Source: Heligmosomoides polygyrus polygyrus (Eukaryota; Nematoda; Chromadorea; Rhabditida; Heligmosomidae). Taken from it: a stretch of DNA of 64,000 bases. The stretch is taken from positions 69,908,643 through 69,972,642 of the forward strand of contig OX377202.1 in the NCBI GenBank assembly GCA_947396885.1, read 5' to 3'. This document shows positions 24,510-37,900 of the stretch, one piece after another. Under the pieces are notes generated by a model. That model ran no database searches. It was not told the DNA's origin and was given only the letters and a program-made list of their open reading frames with translations. A program made the position numbers and the translations under genes. Every line of letters starts with the position of its first letter. The first letter of the stretch is position 1.

Positions 24510-27500
24510 GCTGAACGCTGCCTCCTCTAACATCTCCTTGTCTAAAGCATGGCCTTGACTTGGCCCTTATTTGTTTGCCACTCATTTGGCGTTTGTGTTC
24601 GAGATGCTTATAGTGCTTCCTTACTTCTCTCGAGTTCAGCATGAACAGGAGAATAACCCTTTGACCGTTCCTAAATGTTCTTCGTAAGCTTCTAATGGAT
24701 GCACTTCGTTGGCTGTTTGCTTATGGCTGAGTATCTTGTCGCGAGCATATGCCTGTCGTCGGTCTTGCTACGGCCCTGGTGTTTGTCCAGCACGTGCATA
24801 CGAGAAGCGTCGACTGGCTCCGGTCAACATTGACCCTCTCTGTCTCTACTAAGCTGAGGAATTTACACTCGATTGAAGTGCGTACTGAAAGCATTTCGAT
24901 GAGACATTAGCTCAACTCAACACCGCAATAAACGCCGAGAAGACATCCTCTTCAGAAATTTCGTTTGACCTTTTCTGCTTATTTAAATGTATTTGTTTCT
25001 TGTGATGATCAATTTCAATTTTTTCACTCTACCACATTTCGTATTTTACCTGAAATATTGATTTTCTGCTCCTTTTATAAAGAACCCTTTGAAATACCAT
25101 GGGGCATCGTTAACTTCACGAAAGCCGGATAGTACATGTATTGTTACAGATCAATTTTTTTTGGAACGCTTCACGAATTTGCGTGTCATCCTTGTTCAGG
25201 GGCCATGCGAACCTTCTCTGTATCTGTAAGTTTGGTATATGTTCAAGAATGAACAAACAGCAACAAAAATAAGTATTAGAAAGGAAATTGAGAGGGCCTA
25301 ACAGCAAACAACCTTAAGAGCTAATTTAACTTAAAGGCTCTTTTGACATTAGCCTAGTGTCAGAAGCGTTCCTTATATAATCCTCGTTGTCTCCACAGTA
25401 TTACAAGCTGAGATGCAGAGGATCTGATGCTACACTCTAGTGACAGTCGACATTGAGCCGTCCGAGAATTGTATTTGAAGATGGAGAGGGCTTATCTTAG
25501 GCGGTGAAGTCTCCAGATATTGGGATTGTGTGATTCCCTTCAGTTTGTGAAAGTTGCTCCATCCTTCGGAAGTAAAATGCGAATTGAAAGCTTCCTATTC
25601 TTCTTTGACGTCAGGCTTTTCTCGGATAGCTTGAAATCCCTTCCTGTGAGTGGCTACTGTGACAGAGTTCATTTGTCCATTTGCGAGATTTATCTACCTA
25701 CTTTACAAGAGAGTTTTGCCTGTCTGCTCCTTTTTTCTTCACGAAAGTTCTGAGCAATGCAAATCAGTGACAGTGCTGAACAGTCTATACAGTCCGCCAA
25801 AGTATGTCGCTATCCTTGGACTATCACAAGCCTAAGAGGGTTCGTAATTTATAAGGATGTCTTCTCATGTTCCTGAGCAGTGTTGGAAAGACGTGCGAAC
25901 TGCGCAAGTGCCAGATGTTGGACCGGTCGCACTACTAGTGCATGTGCAACAGGATGGTGCTACTTTGTTTTCACAGAAGAAAGTCCGACGAAGTGGTCCC
26001 TGAGCGAGTGCTTTACAGTGGCGGTTGTGTTTATGCCGTACGACCTCTAACTTTTCAAAGTTGTGGAATTGTTTTTAAAATCCGCGTAAGCTACATAAGT
26101 TACAGTTTTGATGTCGCTCTAGGGGAAATCAGAATAGGCTGGCCGCGTTTCATTGGTTAGTTTTTCGGTACTTATAAGGAGGTGGGCCATGCATGTGAAC
26201 TGAATGTTCTGTCCTTTCCTCCTCGTCAACAGAGAAGAACGCAGACTGGGCAAGGGAAGGAATCCCAGAATATGGATTATTTTGGTATGGAAGATGGACC
26301 ACGTCCTACACTTCTTTGTGCGCGGGTCCGCTTCCCTATAGGATTTGCTTTTTTTTCTAACGTGGACTTCAACTATGGACAACCGAGGAGAATACTTTCC
26401 GGCAACAGAGAGTGTTCAGCTTTTCTGCCGATTTTGTTTACCAGAAAAGTTTGCTGTAGATGAAATGGTAGAAGAGGAAGCCATGTGCTAGACACCGCCG
26501 GCAGCGCTTCCACTCGGTCTTCGGATTCGAATTGCCGGTCCTATTTTCGCAGTCGTTTCTGCGTCGGTCGACTGACGGCTGCGGTGACCTTCAGCGTTCG
26601 TCGCGCTAGCTGTTTCATTGCACTGAAATCCCTCCTTAGACCGTGACTGAGCTGTTCTTTCAGTCGCTTGTCCTTCTACTTCACTGAGCTTTTTTGGGAG
26701 GATGGGGGCCTCCACTGCGTTTTTCGTACACCCCGTGATCTTTGCGAAGGAACGAAGACGTGCGTCTATGCGTCAGCTTGTATCATCAGCGCTCGTCTTC
26801 AAGACTGAATCGCGGTCCTACATTTCGCTTGCTCATTCCACCGAGGTATGCTGAACCGGTCCCTTGGCATCTCAAACCTACCTATTCCTCCAGTCGCGCT
26901 TGACATTCCTTACGCTTCGTAGAATTTGGTAAAGCAGATAGGCATGCACCAGAAGGCCTATTCATTCGATGGTACTTCTTGCCGTGTATTCCATGGTTTA
27001 GTGCCACTCCTCGGAACATAGCCTTTGTCCAGAAAGCATCTGCAGAGTCAAAAATAAATGGTGATAAACAGGGGCGAGTTGCTGTTTCTATTCTTTTTCC
27101 AACTTTTCTTTCAAACTAGCGATGTTTGTCGTCGAGGGTCTGACCTCCAAATCGTACAACTGGCCCCCTGTTGGGCGGCCGCGGACCTTGAACTGAGTGC
27201 TGAAGTTCGCACAACGAATCCAGTGTAGTGTCCTGTTAATATTACTGCATGTATCGTTTGTCTTCTTTAATTGAATTCTACTAAAATCATGGTAGTGAAG
27301 ATTTGGTGTGATGTTCTAGTGTTCGACATTTCACTGTAGTTCTCAAGCGTTTCATGTTTTAGCGGAGTTTAGTCCAGCACACTCATTGGTTCTGCTGTTA
27401 TTGTCAGATGTCTCACCTCTGCCTCTCTGCCGGCTGTGACACGGTCGCGGTGAGCCAGAACCTCGTCCACCTGAGCTGTTCCGTGACTCAATCAAGGGTG

Positions 27501-27545
27501 GGCATGTGCATTCCTTTCAGGAAGTAGCGGTAGGATGTGGATAAG
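24510..27545. other. No gene identified
   Basis: Short interrupted frames only; nothing exceeds about 95 codons and no motif was recognised. Some sequence looks like old non-coding repeat. Confidence 0.45.
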
Positions 27546-27549
27546 TAGA

Positions 27550-27690
27550 GTTATCAGTAAAAATCGAAGCAGAGTGCTAGAACATTATTTCTGAAGCCGA
27601 AAACCAAGAAAGTGCAGATTTCCGCCCTTGACTTCCACTGCGCTTGCTTCTTCTTATTATGACTATATAGAAACATTTGCTGGGTGGTGA
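27550..27690 (-). repeat. Dispersed repeat family, copy C (3' part)
   Basis: In reverse complement it matches copy A at 19960-20075: AAGAAGAAGCAAG, GTGGAAGTCAA, GAAATCTGC and CTTTCTT then TTCAGAAAT. It is a short truncated copy. Confidence 0.6.
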
Positions 27691-27920
27691 TGTGAACCTG
27701 GTGAAGTGTTCAGCGAATCTAAATATAATACAACAAATGCTCCGTCACGCCTATCGGCGTGCCTCGCACTTGCGCGCTTCGCGCGATGTTGCAGTATCAA
27801 GAAGCTAAGGACAATCACATAGAGCTAGCTGCTCTGCTTGTACAGCTTTTTTCTTACCTAAGAGTACAAGAGGCTCGCAGCAAGGTCCCCCTCAATGATC
27901 CACCCTTAGCGGACAACGTC

Positions 27921-28090
27921 TTCTGCACACCTTCTGAATCCCCAGTCACATTGGAAGACGTCTTCGGCACGTCTATCTGACCCCCAAACACGTTTAGCGA
28001 CGTCTTTGGCACGACTTCTTAGTCCAAGACACGTCATGCGACGTATTCCGCACGTCTTCCGAATCCCCTGGCACGTAGAAGACGTCTGGG
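27921..28090. repeat. Tandem array of four roughly 41-bp units
   Basis: Each unit begins CAC, then CTTCTGAATCCCC or a variant, and ends GACGTCTTCGG, GACGTCTTTGG, GACGTATTCCG or GACGTCTGGG. Units start near 27928, 27968, 28010 and 28051. The GACGTC word gives regularly spaced palindromes. Confidence 0.7.
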
Positions 28091-28415
28091 TGCTTTCCGC
28101 TATTTTCGCGCCACATGATTTGATCAGTATCGATTGACGGTGATCGATACTGCAAAAACGAAGTTCAGATTCGTGTTGTTCGACCTCGACTACCCCCAGG
28201 GCTGAAGTTTCCAGGCAGGTAGAGGACATCTGGGTATTTTCCGCTATTTCTTTGACCCGTAATTTGGCCAATATCGATTCATGGCAATCGATACTTCAAA
28301 AACAAACTTCAGATTCGTGTTTAGCGACCTCGATTGCCTTAGGGTCGAAATTCCCAGGTAGGGAGAAGACGTCTGGGCATTTTTCGCTATTTTTGTGTCG
28401 TAATTGCCCCCCCCC
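28062..28415. repeat. Tandem array of about 140-bp units ending in poly-C
   Basis: Two full units and a partial one share AGACGTCTGGG, TTTTCCGCTATTT, the palindromic pair TATCGATT and ATCGATACT, then AACTTCAGATTCGTGTT and CGACCTCGA. The array joins the 41-bp array at its left and stops at a run of about 16 Cs at 28406. Confidence 0.75.
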
Positions 28416-28482
28416 CCCCCCGCTAATTTCTGCGGCGCCGCCGATCGATAGGATGACTCATCGCTTTGCGCGTTATTATAGA

Positions 28483-28510
28483 GTATTATTTATTTATTTA
28501 TTTATTTATG
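28483..28510. repeat. (TTTA)n microsatellite
   Basis: Six ATTT units, next to a poly-A stretch at 28570; together they may be the tail of an unrecognised retroelement. Confidence 0.6.
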
Positions 28511-29199
28511 CGTCAAAAGACGCGCTACTACATCAAGGAACAGTAGGCAAAAACAGGCTCAACAAACTCAAAAAAAAAAAATAGAAATTCACGCTCAAAA
28601 ATGAATACAACTAGAAAAATGCTAATATAAAACTGAAGAACATATATTCCGAGCGCTCGCCTACAACGTATTTTTTTTGTTGACAAGAGGCGGCCATGCA
28701 GTAGGGACATGCTGGAACCGTCACGATTGATAGTTATAGAGAAATAAAATTTGCATGTACTTATACAGTAAATTTTAAGGTAGAATTCGATCAAGGAATA
28801 AAGAGAAATAGAACCTGCATGTACACTTCACAGTAAAAAAGTCGTCTGACAATGAGGAACATCCACAGGCTGACAGCCCACACCAAAAGTTGAGGGATTG
28901 TTGGTGCCCTCCCCTGATAAGGCTCCTAGGAGCTAACCAGCGGAAGAACGAAGCATAGCTATAAATGCTATGCTTGCCTGGCAGCCGGGCTGAGCCTAAG
29001 AAGTGTATACAGTCCAAAGCAGGGTAGATAGGTTTAAAAGCAAAAAATATACAGTTTAGATTTGAAGAAGAACATAATTTTAGTGAGATTGAAATGGAAT
29101 GAAATTTATTTTCCCTTTTGAATTTTTTTATTTTAAATTTTATTTATTTATTTTAGAGTATGATGCTTACACACATTTAGGACCTATATGGCGATGTAG

Positions 29200-30400
29200 T
29201 GGACTTATGATTCTTACAAGGAAAGACTCCGAACTCAATGTGAGCTTTTGCGATGCTACTTTGACAGGATTTAAGGCCCTATGAGCGGAGCCTAGAACCA
29301 CAGTTAGTTTTTGCTGAACGCTTTTTTAAAGACCTGAAAACGAGGTCTGAAAGCATGCGCAACTATCATCAACCCCTGTGACACCCCCTCGGCGGCGCAG
29401 GTGGGAGTGTCGCCTAATAGGAGCACGCCAGCAGGGTTTTGAGTTCGAGTCCGCCTACTGCCCATATTTTTGCACATATTAGTTTGTTGTTATTACGCTT
29501 TCTCATGATCTCATGAGTCAATTTTAGACTATTAATGCTTAAAACAAGCCAAAGCAGTCTACTTGCGCCTTCGTATGTGCTAGTTTTGCAATTATTCACA
29601 TTTGCACCAAATTGTTTCTTTGGAGATCAAAAGTCCTGTCTTGCTCTTCCCTTCTAGTTAACAGCTATGTTACAAGTTTATGAAACAAGTAAAACACAAG
29701 CGCCTGCCACACAACAGCATCTTACACAAAATCCAGTGAGGAACAATCTTCTCCCTACTTCTCCTTGACAGGGAATGACCACTTCTTCGTTGAACGCGTA
29801 ATCTGTGGGTGTAGTGAAGGATCCTTGGTGAACATCGACGTATCCAGCCGCTACCCAAGTGTATGACAGACACGGCAGAAGCACCGAAGCGAAAGCGACA
29901 TCCTTCCTCTGCCCCACGATAGAAAATAAGGGCCTGCTGCAACTGTACGAACGATAACCATTCTACAACCAGTGCTGCAAGAAATCACAAGAATATACTC
30001 TTTCACAGGATCTTTTCTTCCGAAACGCACTGATTGGCTAAAATTGACTCCTGTGATCATGAGAAAGCGTAATAATCGCTTTCTCATGATCACAGGAGTC
30101 AATTTTAGACAATCAGAATCAGACTCGAACTCATAACCCCGCGACGTGCTTCCGTGAGGCAGCACTCTTACAGCCGAGGCACATCCCAAGGAGTATCGTA
30201 GGTGTTGATGATAGTTGCACGCAAGCTTTCACACCTCTTTTTCAGGTCTTTAAAAAAGCGTTCAGCAGAAACTAACTATGGTATTGGTGTCCGCTCACAA
30301 CGCCCTACATTTTGTCAAGATAGCATCGCAAAAGTTCACCTTGAGTTGGGAACCTCTTCTTCATTTCCTTGTTACGTTCCATGGAAAGATAAGCGTTTTG
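29200..30400. mobile_element. Large inverted repeat with tRNA-like promoters in both arms
   Basis: Left arm 29200-29545 and right arm 29990-30400 are inverted copies: AGCATCGCAAAAG, GTCCGCTCA or its variant, TTTTTTAAAGACCTGAAAA, GATAGTTGC, and the TTTCTCATGATC then GAGTCAATTTTAGAC block. A box B-like GAGTTCGAGTC appears at 29440 (plus) and, inverted, at 30120. The right arm also holds its own hairpin at 30036-30110. The centre (29550-29990) has no recognised domain. Confidence 0.65.
29385..29462 (+). repeat. tRNA-related sequence (SINE head)
   Basis: GGCGGCGCAGGTGGGAGTG resembles box A of RNA polymerase III promoters, and GAGTTCGAGTCC, 45 bp on, is a near-perfect box B. Cloverleaf stems are poor, so it is a tRNA-derived repeat and not a tRNA gene. 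Confidence 0.5.
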
Positions 30401-30720
30401 AGTACGGATTAAACGCGACACACTTCGGCCGAAACTGGCTCCCGACGTTCCTAATTAGATCCATATTATATATTCCTTTTTTACCTGCAGTTGGAAAAAA
30501 GGGCCTTTTCCTCACAAAGCGATTAGGATCACTTTTTGATTCGAATTCGATAAGGATTCTGTTGTCGTGCTGCTTACAGTCACAACGTTGCGGGTGATGT
30601 CAGCACAGAAGGAAAGCGTTGGCTACAAAAGCCTTCAAGCGTTACCTCGGAGCGCAAAGAACCAACTCCATTGTTATTTGGGGAAGTAAGCCATCTAATT
30701 TTCAGCTGCTCTTGTAAGTT
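30200..30720 (-). repeat. Dispersed repeat family, copy B
   Basis: In reverse complement it aligns over about 350 bp with copy A at 19510-19870 (shared CTGCAGGTA, ATATGGATCTA, GCGTTTAATCCGTACTCAAA). It merges with the right arm of the large inverted repeat, so the arms probably belong to this family. Confidence 0.6.
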
Positions 30721-31289
30721 TCGAACTAGCAAAGGAGGCCCATCAACTTCCCTTAAAGATTCTCAACGTGACCAATATGACCTTGAAAAGCGTCGGACGA
30801 GGATCACAGAAGTGTGTTTCGTTTTTGCTGCGGGCCACTGGGTGGTCCGAAAATGGCAAAAATTGTATGACTTCAGGACGGGCTCGCCCTGTTAAGAGCG
30901 TTTGCCCGGTGACGTTGACGTCGGCAGATGGTGGCCTTCCACTTCTTGGTCTGGGCTATGCGTGGTTGCTTTTCAGCCACTTCGTACTCTAGGCCAACTT
31001 GGTAACTCTCGGATCTCCTCAAGGTGCTGCCTTTGGACCTCTACAGTGCCCCTTTGGATGACAGCCTTCTTCGTCACTGCCATGTCTATCCCTATTTCGC
31101 GCTTTCCAACCAGCGGTTCCACCTGTACGCTCACGGAAGCATCTTCATTTGCTTGTGTACAGCTGCCTGTTGTGCGCCTTAGCAGAGCTCGTTATTCATT
31201 AAGATGGTGTGAAGTGTGTCGGACTGCAGCGCCGTGCTGTTCTCCCCTCAAGCTCGTTTCTGGAACAGCGTGGGTTTCAGAACACTCCT

Positions 31290-31400
31290 GTGGGCTGTCC
31301 AAGTTCGACTTTTGATGAATCTTGGCATAGCGTAATTCAACTGTTAGTGTTCTTGTTCAAGCCGTTCACCAAGATTGTTATCCAGTTTTTATTCGGATAA
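31290..31400 (+). repeat. Fragment of the Penelope-like terminal repeat
   Basis: GTCCAAGTTCGACTTTTGAT, GAATCTTGGC, CAACTGTTAGTGTTCTTGT and CCAGTTTTTATTCGG align in order with 60117-60225, which is in the arm of the inverted Penelope-like structure. Confidence 0.5.
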
Positions 31401-31912
31401 CTACTCCTGTGGACTGTTTCTACCTTGCTCCAACTTGCTCCTCCGTCTTCCAGCCACAGCAGGGCTTTCTTGTGACATGTTGGCCAAGAAATCATGTCTG
31501 AGAGGCCTTATAAGTGTTCGACGCCTAATCTTGCGAGACGATCTTTACAGTCGCGTTGGATTTGTCAGGTAGTCTGGTGCGACTCCGTCCACTTCGCGTT
31601 TGAGATGCTGTGCCATCATTTACCAGCCTTGCAGTAGTAAACGCTTCAGCGGTACGCTTCGATGTACTCGTCGTCGCCATTGCTCAATCATGAGTAGCCT
31701 TAACCTGGGAAATTATTTTGGGCCCTTAGATCTATACTCGTTTTGATTCTGGGGAGGCTTCTTCTGTGGGATAATTGAACTGTGAAAGACGTTTTTCCAG
31801 GTTTCCCAGTTCATTTCATTTCCCTTGCAGCAGGTGTGAACGAACCGTTCTCAGTACGCTTCACGTCATTTCATCGTGAACACTGCTTGTTTATAGGGAG
31901 GCACGAGGACAT

Positions 31913-34900
31913 ATGGATGGCGCGCTATCACGAGCTGTTTCAGCCGCCGCCCGTTACGTTGCCGATTCCAACTGCGACAATACCGCAGTCTTTGAGGATT
32001 CCTTGAGGGTACGTTGTCAACAGCTTGAATCTTTATTCGAGAAACAGGAAGTGCACCCATGTTTGCAGAAAGTTGTGCGCAACCGAAATAGTTCTGTACA
32101 ATAGTGTTGTTCCCTTCCTGCTAAAAATTCTGTGTACTCATTTGTTCAGAGCATCGAAGTAAACTCCCTCTCCAGACCTCAATGACAAAAATGCACTTTT
32201 TGAGTGCTAAACTTTATATTTTTGTTACAGATTATTTTTTGGTGCTTAGCCGGCTACTCCCGCCTTGCGTTATCAGGCATCTTAAAACGATTAAGTTATA
32301 TCAGTCAGGCCTGAGAATTCCTTACCCTGTTTAACTCTGTGCTCTCTCCTCCGTGCCAGCGGAAACCGTGTTGTGCGGTTGTTCTACGAGCATATGCAAT
32401 CTCGATGGGGACACTAGTCGGCTAAGTACCTATTTCTCATAATTTTCTCCTATTTGTTTCTTCTCCAACTTGACATCCTCTGTGTTTTTATCTGAAGCGG
32501 AGAAGGAACCTTATTAAAGGGTTGATGTAGATACAACGCCCTTGAATGGTCTAAACTGGAATTCACTTCAGATTTTTGTACTAAAAACCGATTTCTAGGT
32601 AGACCTTATCGTAAGCCACTTTCAGACATTGATTCAACACTTAGATGGAGTCGAAACGACAGGAAGGCTGTCGCTTTCCAACGAGTTCGTCAGAGAGCTG
32701 CTCGACTACACTCCGCACATCCTCTCCGCTAATACCTCGAGTGCACCTACAAGATCGAAATTATTGCGGCTTTTGTTCAGTTTAGGTACGTTTTTTTAGC
32801 AGGCACGCCTTGTCTTCCTGTCGATTTCATGTTCTTTTAAGCTCTTCTATGTTATTCCTAGACAAAGAATGATGGTCCCATTGCTAGTTGATCAAAGGGG
32901 ATATCCGTTATTTCTGATACATATCTACCTAATCGAGCCAAATGCGCTTTCAGAGTATCTTAATATGTAAAAGTCAACGTCTCGTTAAAGTAGAAATCGC
33001 AGCGCTTCCAGAGGCATTTGTTTAGACAAACTTCCTTCCTTGATTTTTTTGAATGCTTGCATGTTTCAGCCCTATATAATGTGAGAATACGACGGTATCT
33101 GTGTGGTGAATTACATCTATGCGGGCCGGTTTTCGAATGCTTGAAATTGTCGCTCAAGGAACAGCTTGGCCCACAGAACTTGATTGATATTCTTCGACTG
33201 CTGCAGGTATTACCTTTGTTATAATCTCTGCTTATTAATTGTTACGCTTCGGGATTTTTATGGTGTAGATCAGAACCCATTACATTATTGTCTGACATTT
33301 TTCACAGAGTTAAATGGAAACCAAACCTAGTGATTTTAATTCTTGAGGGGAATGCGTTCGCATAAATAAGAGGGCCTCAGCGCAAAATTCTTATTTGTTC
33401 CATAGACAGATGAATAATATTATACGCGGTAGCGTCGTATTTGCAAAAATTGAAAAACATGCGGGACGTAGTGAGGGTTCAGTTTGTTACTCAACAAAGC
33501 GAAATTACAGTGTGAAGGACGAGACCTCGAATGAATGGGTCTCTGTTTGTCATTATTCAGTAAAAGCGGATCTTTTAAGGCCTGGTTTTGTCGCTTCGAT
33601 ATTATGAGCGGATGTGCATTATGAAGTGTTCAACCCTGCACTGTTGTGTTGAACTCTGCTGTCTTCCTCTTGTATAACCAAGTCATTTTGCTTCTAAAAA
33701 GGCCTCATGAAGCATTGTTCAGGTTCTTACGTATGAAAGATGTTTAGTACTCGGAATTTGGACGAACGATTTGATATCATTTCTAATGAGTGAGATGTAA
33801 GTGTTCTTTGTTCGATTTTTTCATCACTCATATCCAGTAGGCTGGCATGTTTAGCACAAGGATTGATGAGATGGAGTGGATGCCGTATTGTATGGCTATT
33901 CTCTGTAACCTTGCAAGGCGCTCAAAGTCCGTCTGTAGCAGAATAAAGAAATCGGTTTGCTTCAGCGATCCCAGTGCTACCGCCTTTACTCATCTCCACT
34001 TCTTTCAGACGTCGTACAAGGCGTTTTCACGGCGCGTCATCAAGTTGCTGTCACATGATTCACGGATTGTAGTTGTTTCTTCGCTGGTACTCGTCGGATA
34101 CTTGGAAGAGAAAGTGCGAGACATGGTGAGAAAGTATTCATTGTTAGAATGGACAACTGCAACCATTTCTTCTCTTCCTATGGTTAGTCAGTTGGAGGAA
34201 AAAGATTCGATGTGTGGTACGGCAAACCTTTCCTTACCAGGGATGTTGAGGTGCATTCATGTTTGACTGTCGAATTCTGTTGAAATTTCGAACTGCCTAT
34301 CTGTGAGATCATGTTGGCCGAAATGTCATGCAGCCAAAACTGCGAGAAAGCACCACTCAGCCTGCAGTTAGAGGAGGGCTGTCGAAGAGTATCGTAGCGG
34401 TCAATTAAAGTAAAAGGTATAGTAAAGGGTCAGATTCGGAGTCCAGTTGCGTCGCAAGCAATACCCTTAACTGACGCGTAGTAACGGTTTTAACGCTTGG
34501 ACTGGCAAGTTAGTAGGGAAACGAATGTCAAGTTTTTTTTTTATATTCTGCTGTATTTGCGGTCGCTGTCCATCGAATCTAAGGGCCAAAAATTAAATGT
34601 TCCTGTACATGAACGTGTTTATTAAGGGGTTTTTAACAATTTTATGTCACCTTGTAAAATAATATTAAGTTGGAAGCTATGTTCCGGCCGTTTCTTCAAC
34701 ATCTTATTCTGAATTTCGCTGAATGTTTTTTTTTGCATAATGTTGTACACCATTCAAAAGAAAACGATTTGGTCTATCAGAGAGTATGCTTCGCTTTTTC
34801 TATTTCAACTTTTATCAATTTTCAGGTCATTAAAGTATGAAGTCCAAAAAAGAAAAATGACCTTCGGTGACAGCTCCTCTCTGCCTACGCTTGATATTTC

Positions 34901-37900
34901 TGCACTACTTTATGCACCGTTCGAAAGAAAACAATTTGCTGAATATGTGTAGGGTTTTTTCACTTTGGCTTTCGTTAATTTTTAGGACGTCAAAGTGGAA
35001 AGTCTGGGCATTAAAGTGTTTTTTTAAGCAATAGCTTTTATTCTTTTTTTCCGCCCCATTTGTTGACGTGAAAATCAGCAAAATTCAGAATGGCCAAAGA
35101 ACAAAACAGACATTCTGGTAGAAGCAAAACATTCTTTCTCGAAAAGGATATAACACTGTCCAAAAGGCGTTATCCAAAGAATGGGAGCTTTGAGAAAATA
35201 ATTTTTGTCTTCGAGACACTCCACTTTATTGCTATTAAAATTAACGAAAATAAAAGTAAAGAAAACACCAACGTATTCTATTATAATGTTTATATTATAG
35301 TGGAATGTTGGGTATTTCCTTGATTTTCGTTAGTAGAATAATAGAATATATGGGGTTTTCTACTTGCAAATGTATACATATAAGCACCACTGAGAACATC
35401 CCACAGTTCCTACCCCACAGTTCCCAGGTCTGTACTGAGTTGCATGCCTGTATGTTGTTGCATGTAATCTGCAACACTGTTATTTTTTAGACCTGAAGAA
35501 GGGCTTAAAGCCCGAATACGGAGTTTATATTGTTGTTGAGCAAATCGTTTTCTTTCGAATGATGTATAGTATATGCTAAATGTATATGCTAAAAAATCTC
35601 AAGAGTAAACAGAGAGAAGGAGCTGTCGGCGAATGTCATTTTTTACCTTCCACATTAATGACCTTAAAGTTAACAAAAATGAGAATGGACAGAAAGCTAA
35701 TCATACTTTCTGATGGAACAAATCATTTTCTTTCCAAGGGTATATAAATTTGTGCAAAAAACGTTCAGCAAAATTTAGAATAAGACGTTTAGAAAGCGGC
35801 GGAGACTTATCTTCGTATTTAACATTTGCCCACTCGAAGCGAAAGCCAGTGTAAGGGAGTTGAAACTTAATAAGAAAGGTAGTATCGTTCCACCGGATGC
35901 TTGTATGATTACTGCGAGCAGTGTGTGAGCTTTTTCAGGTCTACTGCGCGCAGAACATTCACGAAACCTTTCAATGTGTTTTTAACGTCTTGATAATGGG
36001 CGACAGCGACTGCCTGATGACCAGACATATCGCTTCAGATCTTCTGCGGCGGCTGGTGGTGTCAGAAACTCAAACGGTATGCTTCGCGTTTCGCATGGCA
36101 GGCTGAATTTTTTCTAAAGGATGTGTTTGGATACTTGAGAAACACTTGTGCACCTCCAGTTCTAAGCCATTCTCTTAAGATATCGTCAGTCCCAGTCATA
36201 ACGTCCACCGGGAAGGATGTAATGAACTACTCGTTCTTCAACAGATGCATTCAACAAACGGCTGAACTGCTGGTGGTGTTAGATCCAAGGCTCGAAGAAA
36301 CAGTCAAGGTACGCACCCCTTCTGTGTCCTGTCTCATTTCTACATTATATCCCCTTCTAACAGGTCTACGACGTGCTGCTGGCACTGTGCTCCCTTCCAC
36401 AGCTTTGCTCGCCGGTTTGCTCGGCGATACTGAAATGTCCCCCTACAGAAGCTCGTCTCACGACACCTCTTCTCGCGATTGCTGCAACCGTTGCAATCCC
36501 GGTGGAAGATGCTGTGCAGCCGGAAATCTCTCTGAAGGCTCTTCGACTGCTCACGTTCTTGGTTAAGGTGAACGATTGACAGTCTCTTCCAAGTATTCTT
36601 TGTGGTGAAGAAGAATTGCTCGAAGAAATTTGTCTTCGCGTTCTTCGCGTAACTAGCTGCCGCGAAGACATTCTTCCCTTTTCATGTATTCAACGCGTTA
36701 CTCGTGCTTCCTTCTAAACTAGAGAGCGCGATCTTTTTAAAAAGTGCGTTGCCACCGTATGATATAATGTTTATCTGGCCTTCTGTTATTTCATAGATTT
36801 TCTGATGCCGTTTGTGGAAATTAGGGAGAATTGTGGTACAGTGCGATTTATAGGAGAAGATTGACGGTGGTGAGCGTATATCTAACGTTATATCCGCCGA
36901 CCAGTTGCTGACCTTGATCGACGCGGCTGTAAAAACTACGGTGGAGACATCCAAACCTGAAGTTGTCTACCAGTGCAGGCGAATTACCGAAGGACTTCGA
37001 CTTGCTGAAGGTAGGGCTCGTGGACCAGCGCTACGGCGTCTCTTGTTTTCATTCCTTTCAATTGAGTTGAAAGCATCTGGCATGCCTCCGAATCGCCTCA
37101 GCGACTCTGAGGTATGCCAGATGCCATAGACAAGACGACTGTTTTCACGAGTGAGATATTTTCGACCTGGATAAAAGGATATGGACGGCCTCAGTCAGTC
37201 CCTGTTCGGGACGCACCACGGAATGTTCTTCAAGTGGGTATAGTGGAGGCGTATCCGACCTGTACAATGACTGGCGTTAACCAGCCGATATATAAGTCAG
37301 TGTTTAATCCTTCTATTACAATGCTGCTACATACTCGCTCACCGCGGATGCATGGAGTGCAGGCAGACTGCTGTCCACATTGTAACAGTGTTTCTGTTTT
37401 CATCTCTGAAGGTCGGTCGTGAGTCCTTAGTCATGTGCGAGATTAAGCACCGCTTACCCTGCCCATCGCTTTCTTTCTGTTGGGATAAACGCGTTCAAAT
37501 GTGCCCTTTGCTGTTTTCTACTTCATTCTCATTAGGTTAAGTGAAATTAAATAAGTGAATGTGATCAACTCCGTCTTAGATAGTACTGGCTGTGCCTTTT
37601 TCCAAAACAGCCCAGAAGGTTTTCACTGTGCTTTATCATTTTAGTATGCACTGCGGACGAGGATCTACGAAATAATCTGCTCGACGTGACAACAGCAGCA
37701 CTATGCGCTCATATCTCTGAAACCCAGCTGATCAGCAATCCAGTGGTGGTGTTCATGGAGAAACCGCCGTCGCAACGTACAGAGAAAGCGGCGGAGTGGA
37801 GGTATTCCTATTTCTTCTACATCATATCGCTTGAAGTCTCTTTATGCACCTATTGTAGTGTTTACGGAGTCGCTGTCGTGTTGGAATTGCTGAGATTGCT

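Noticed and set aside
37010..37020. Donor at GAAG|GTAGGG ending CIP2A-like exon 10
   Set aside because: The frame stays open to GAG|GTATGC at 37111 and the extra residues (NRLSDSE) resemble the family; the longer exon also keeps phase.
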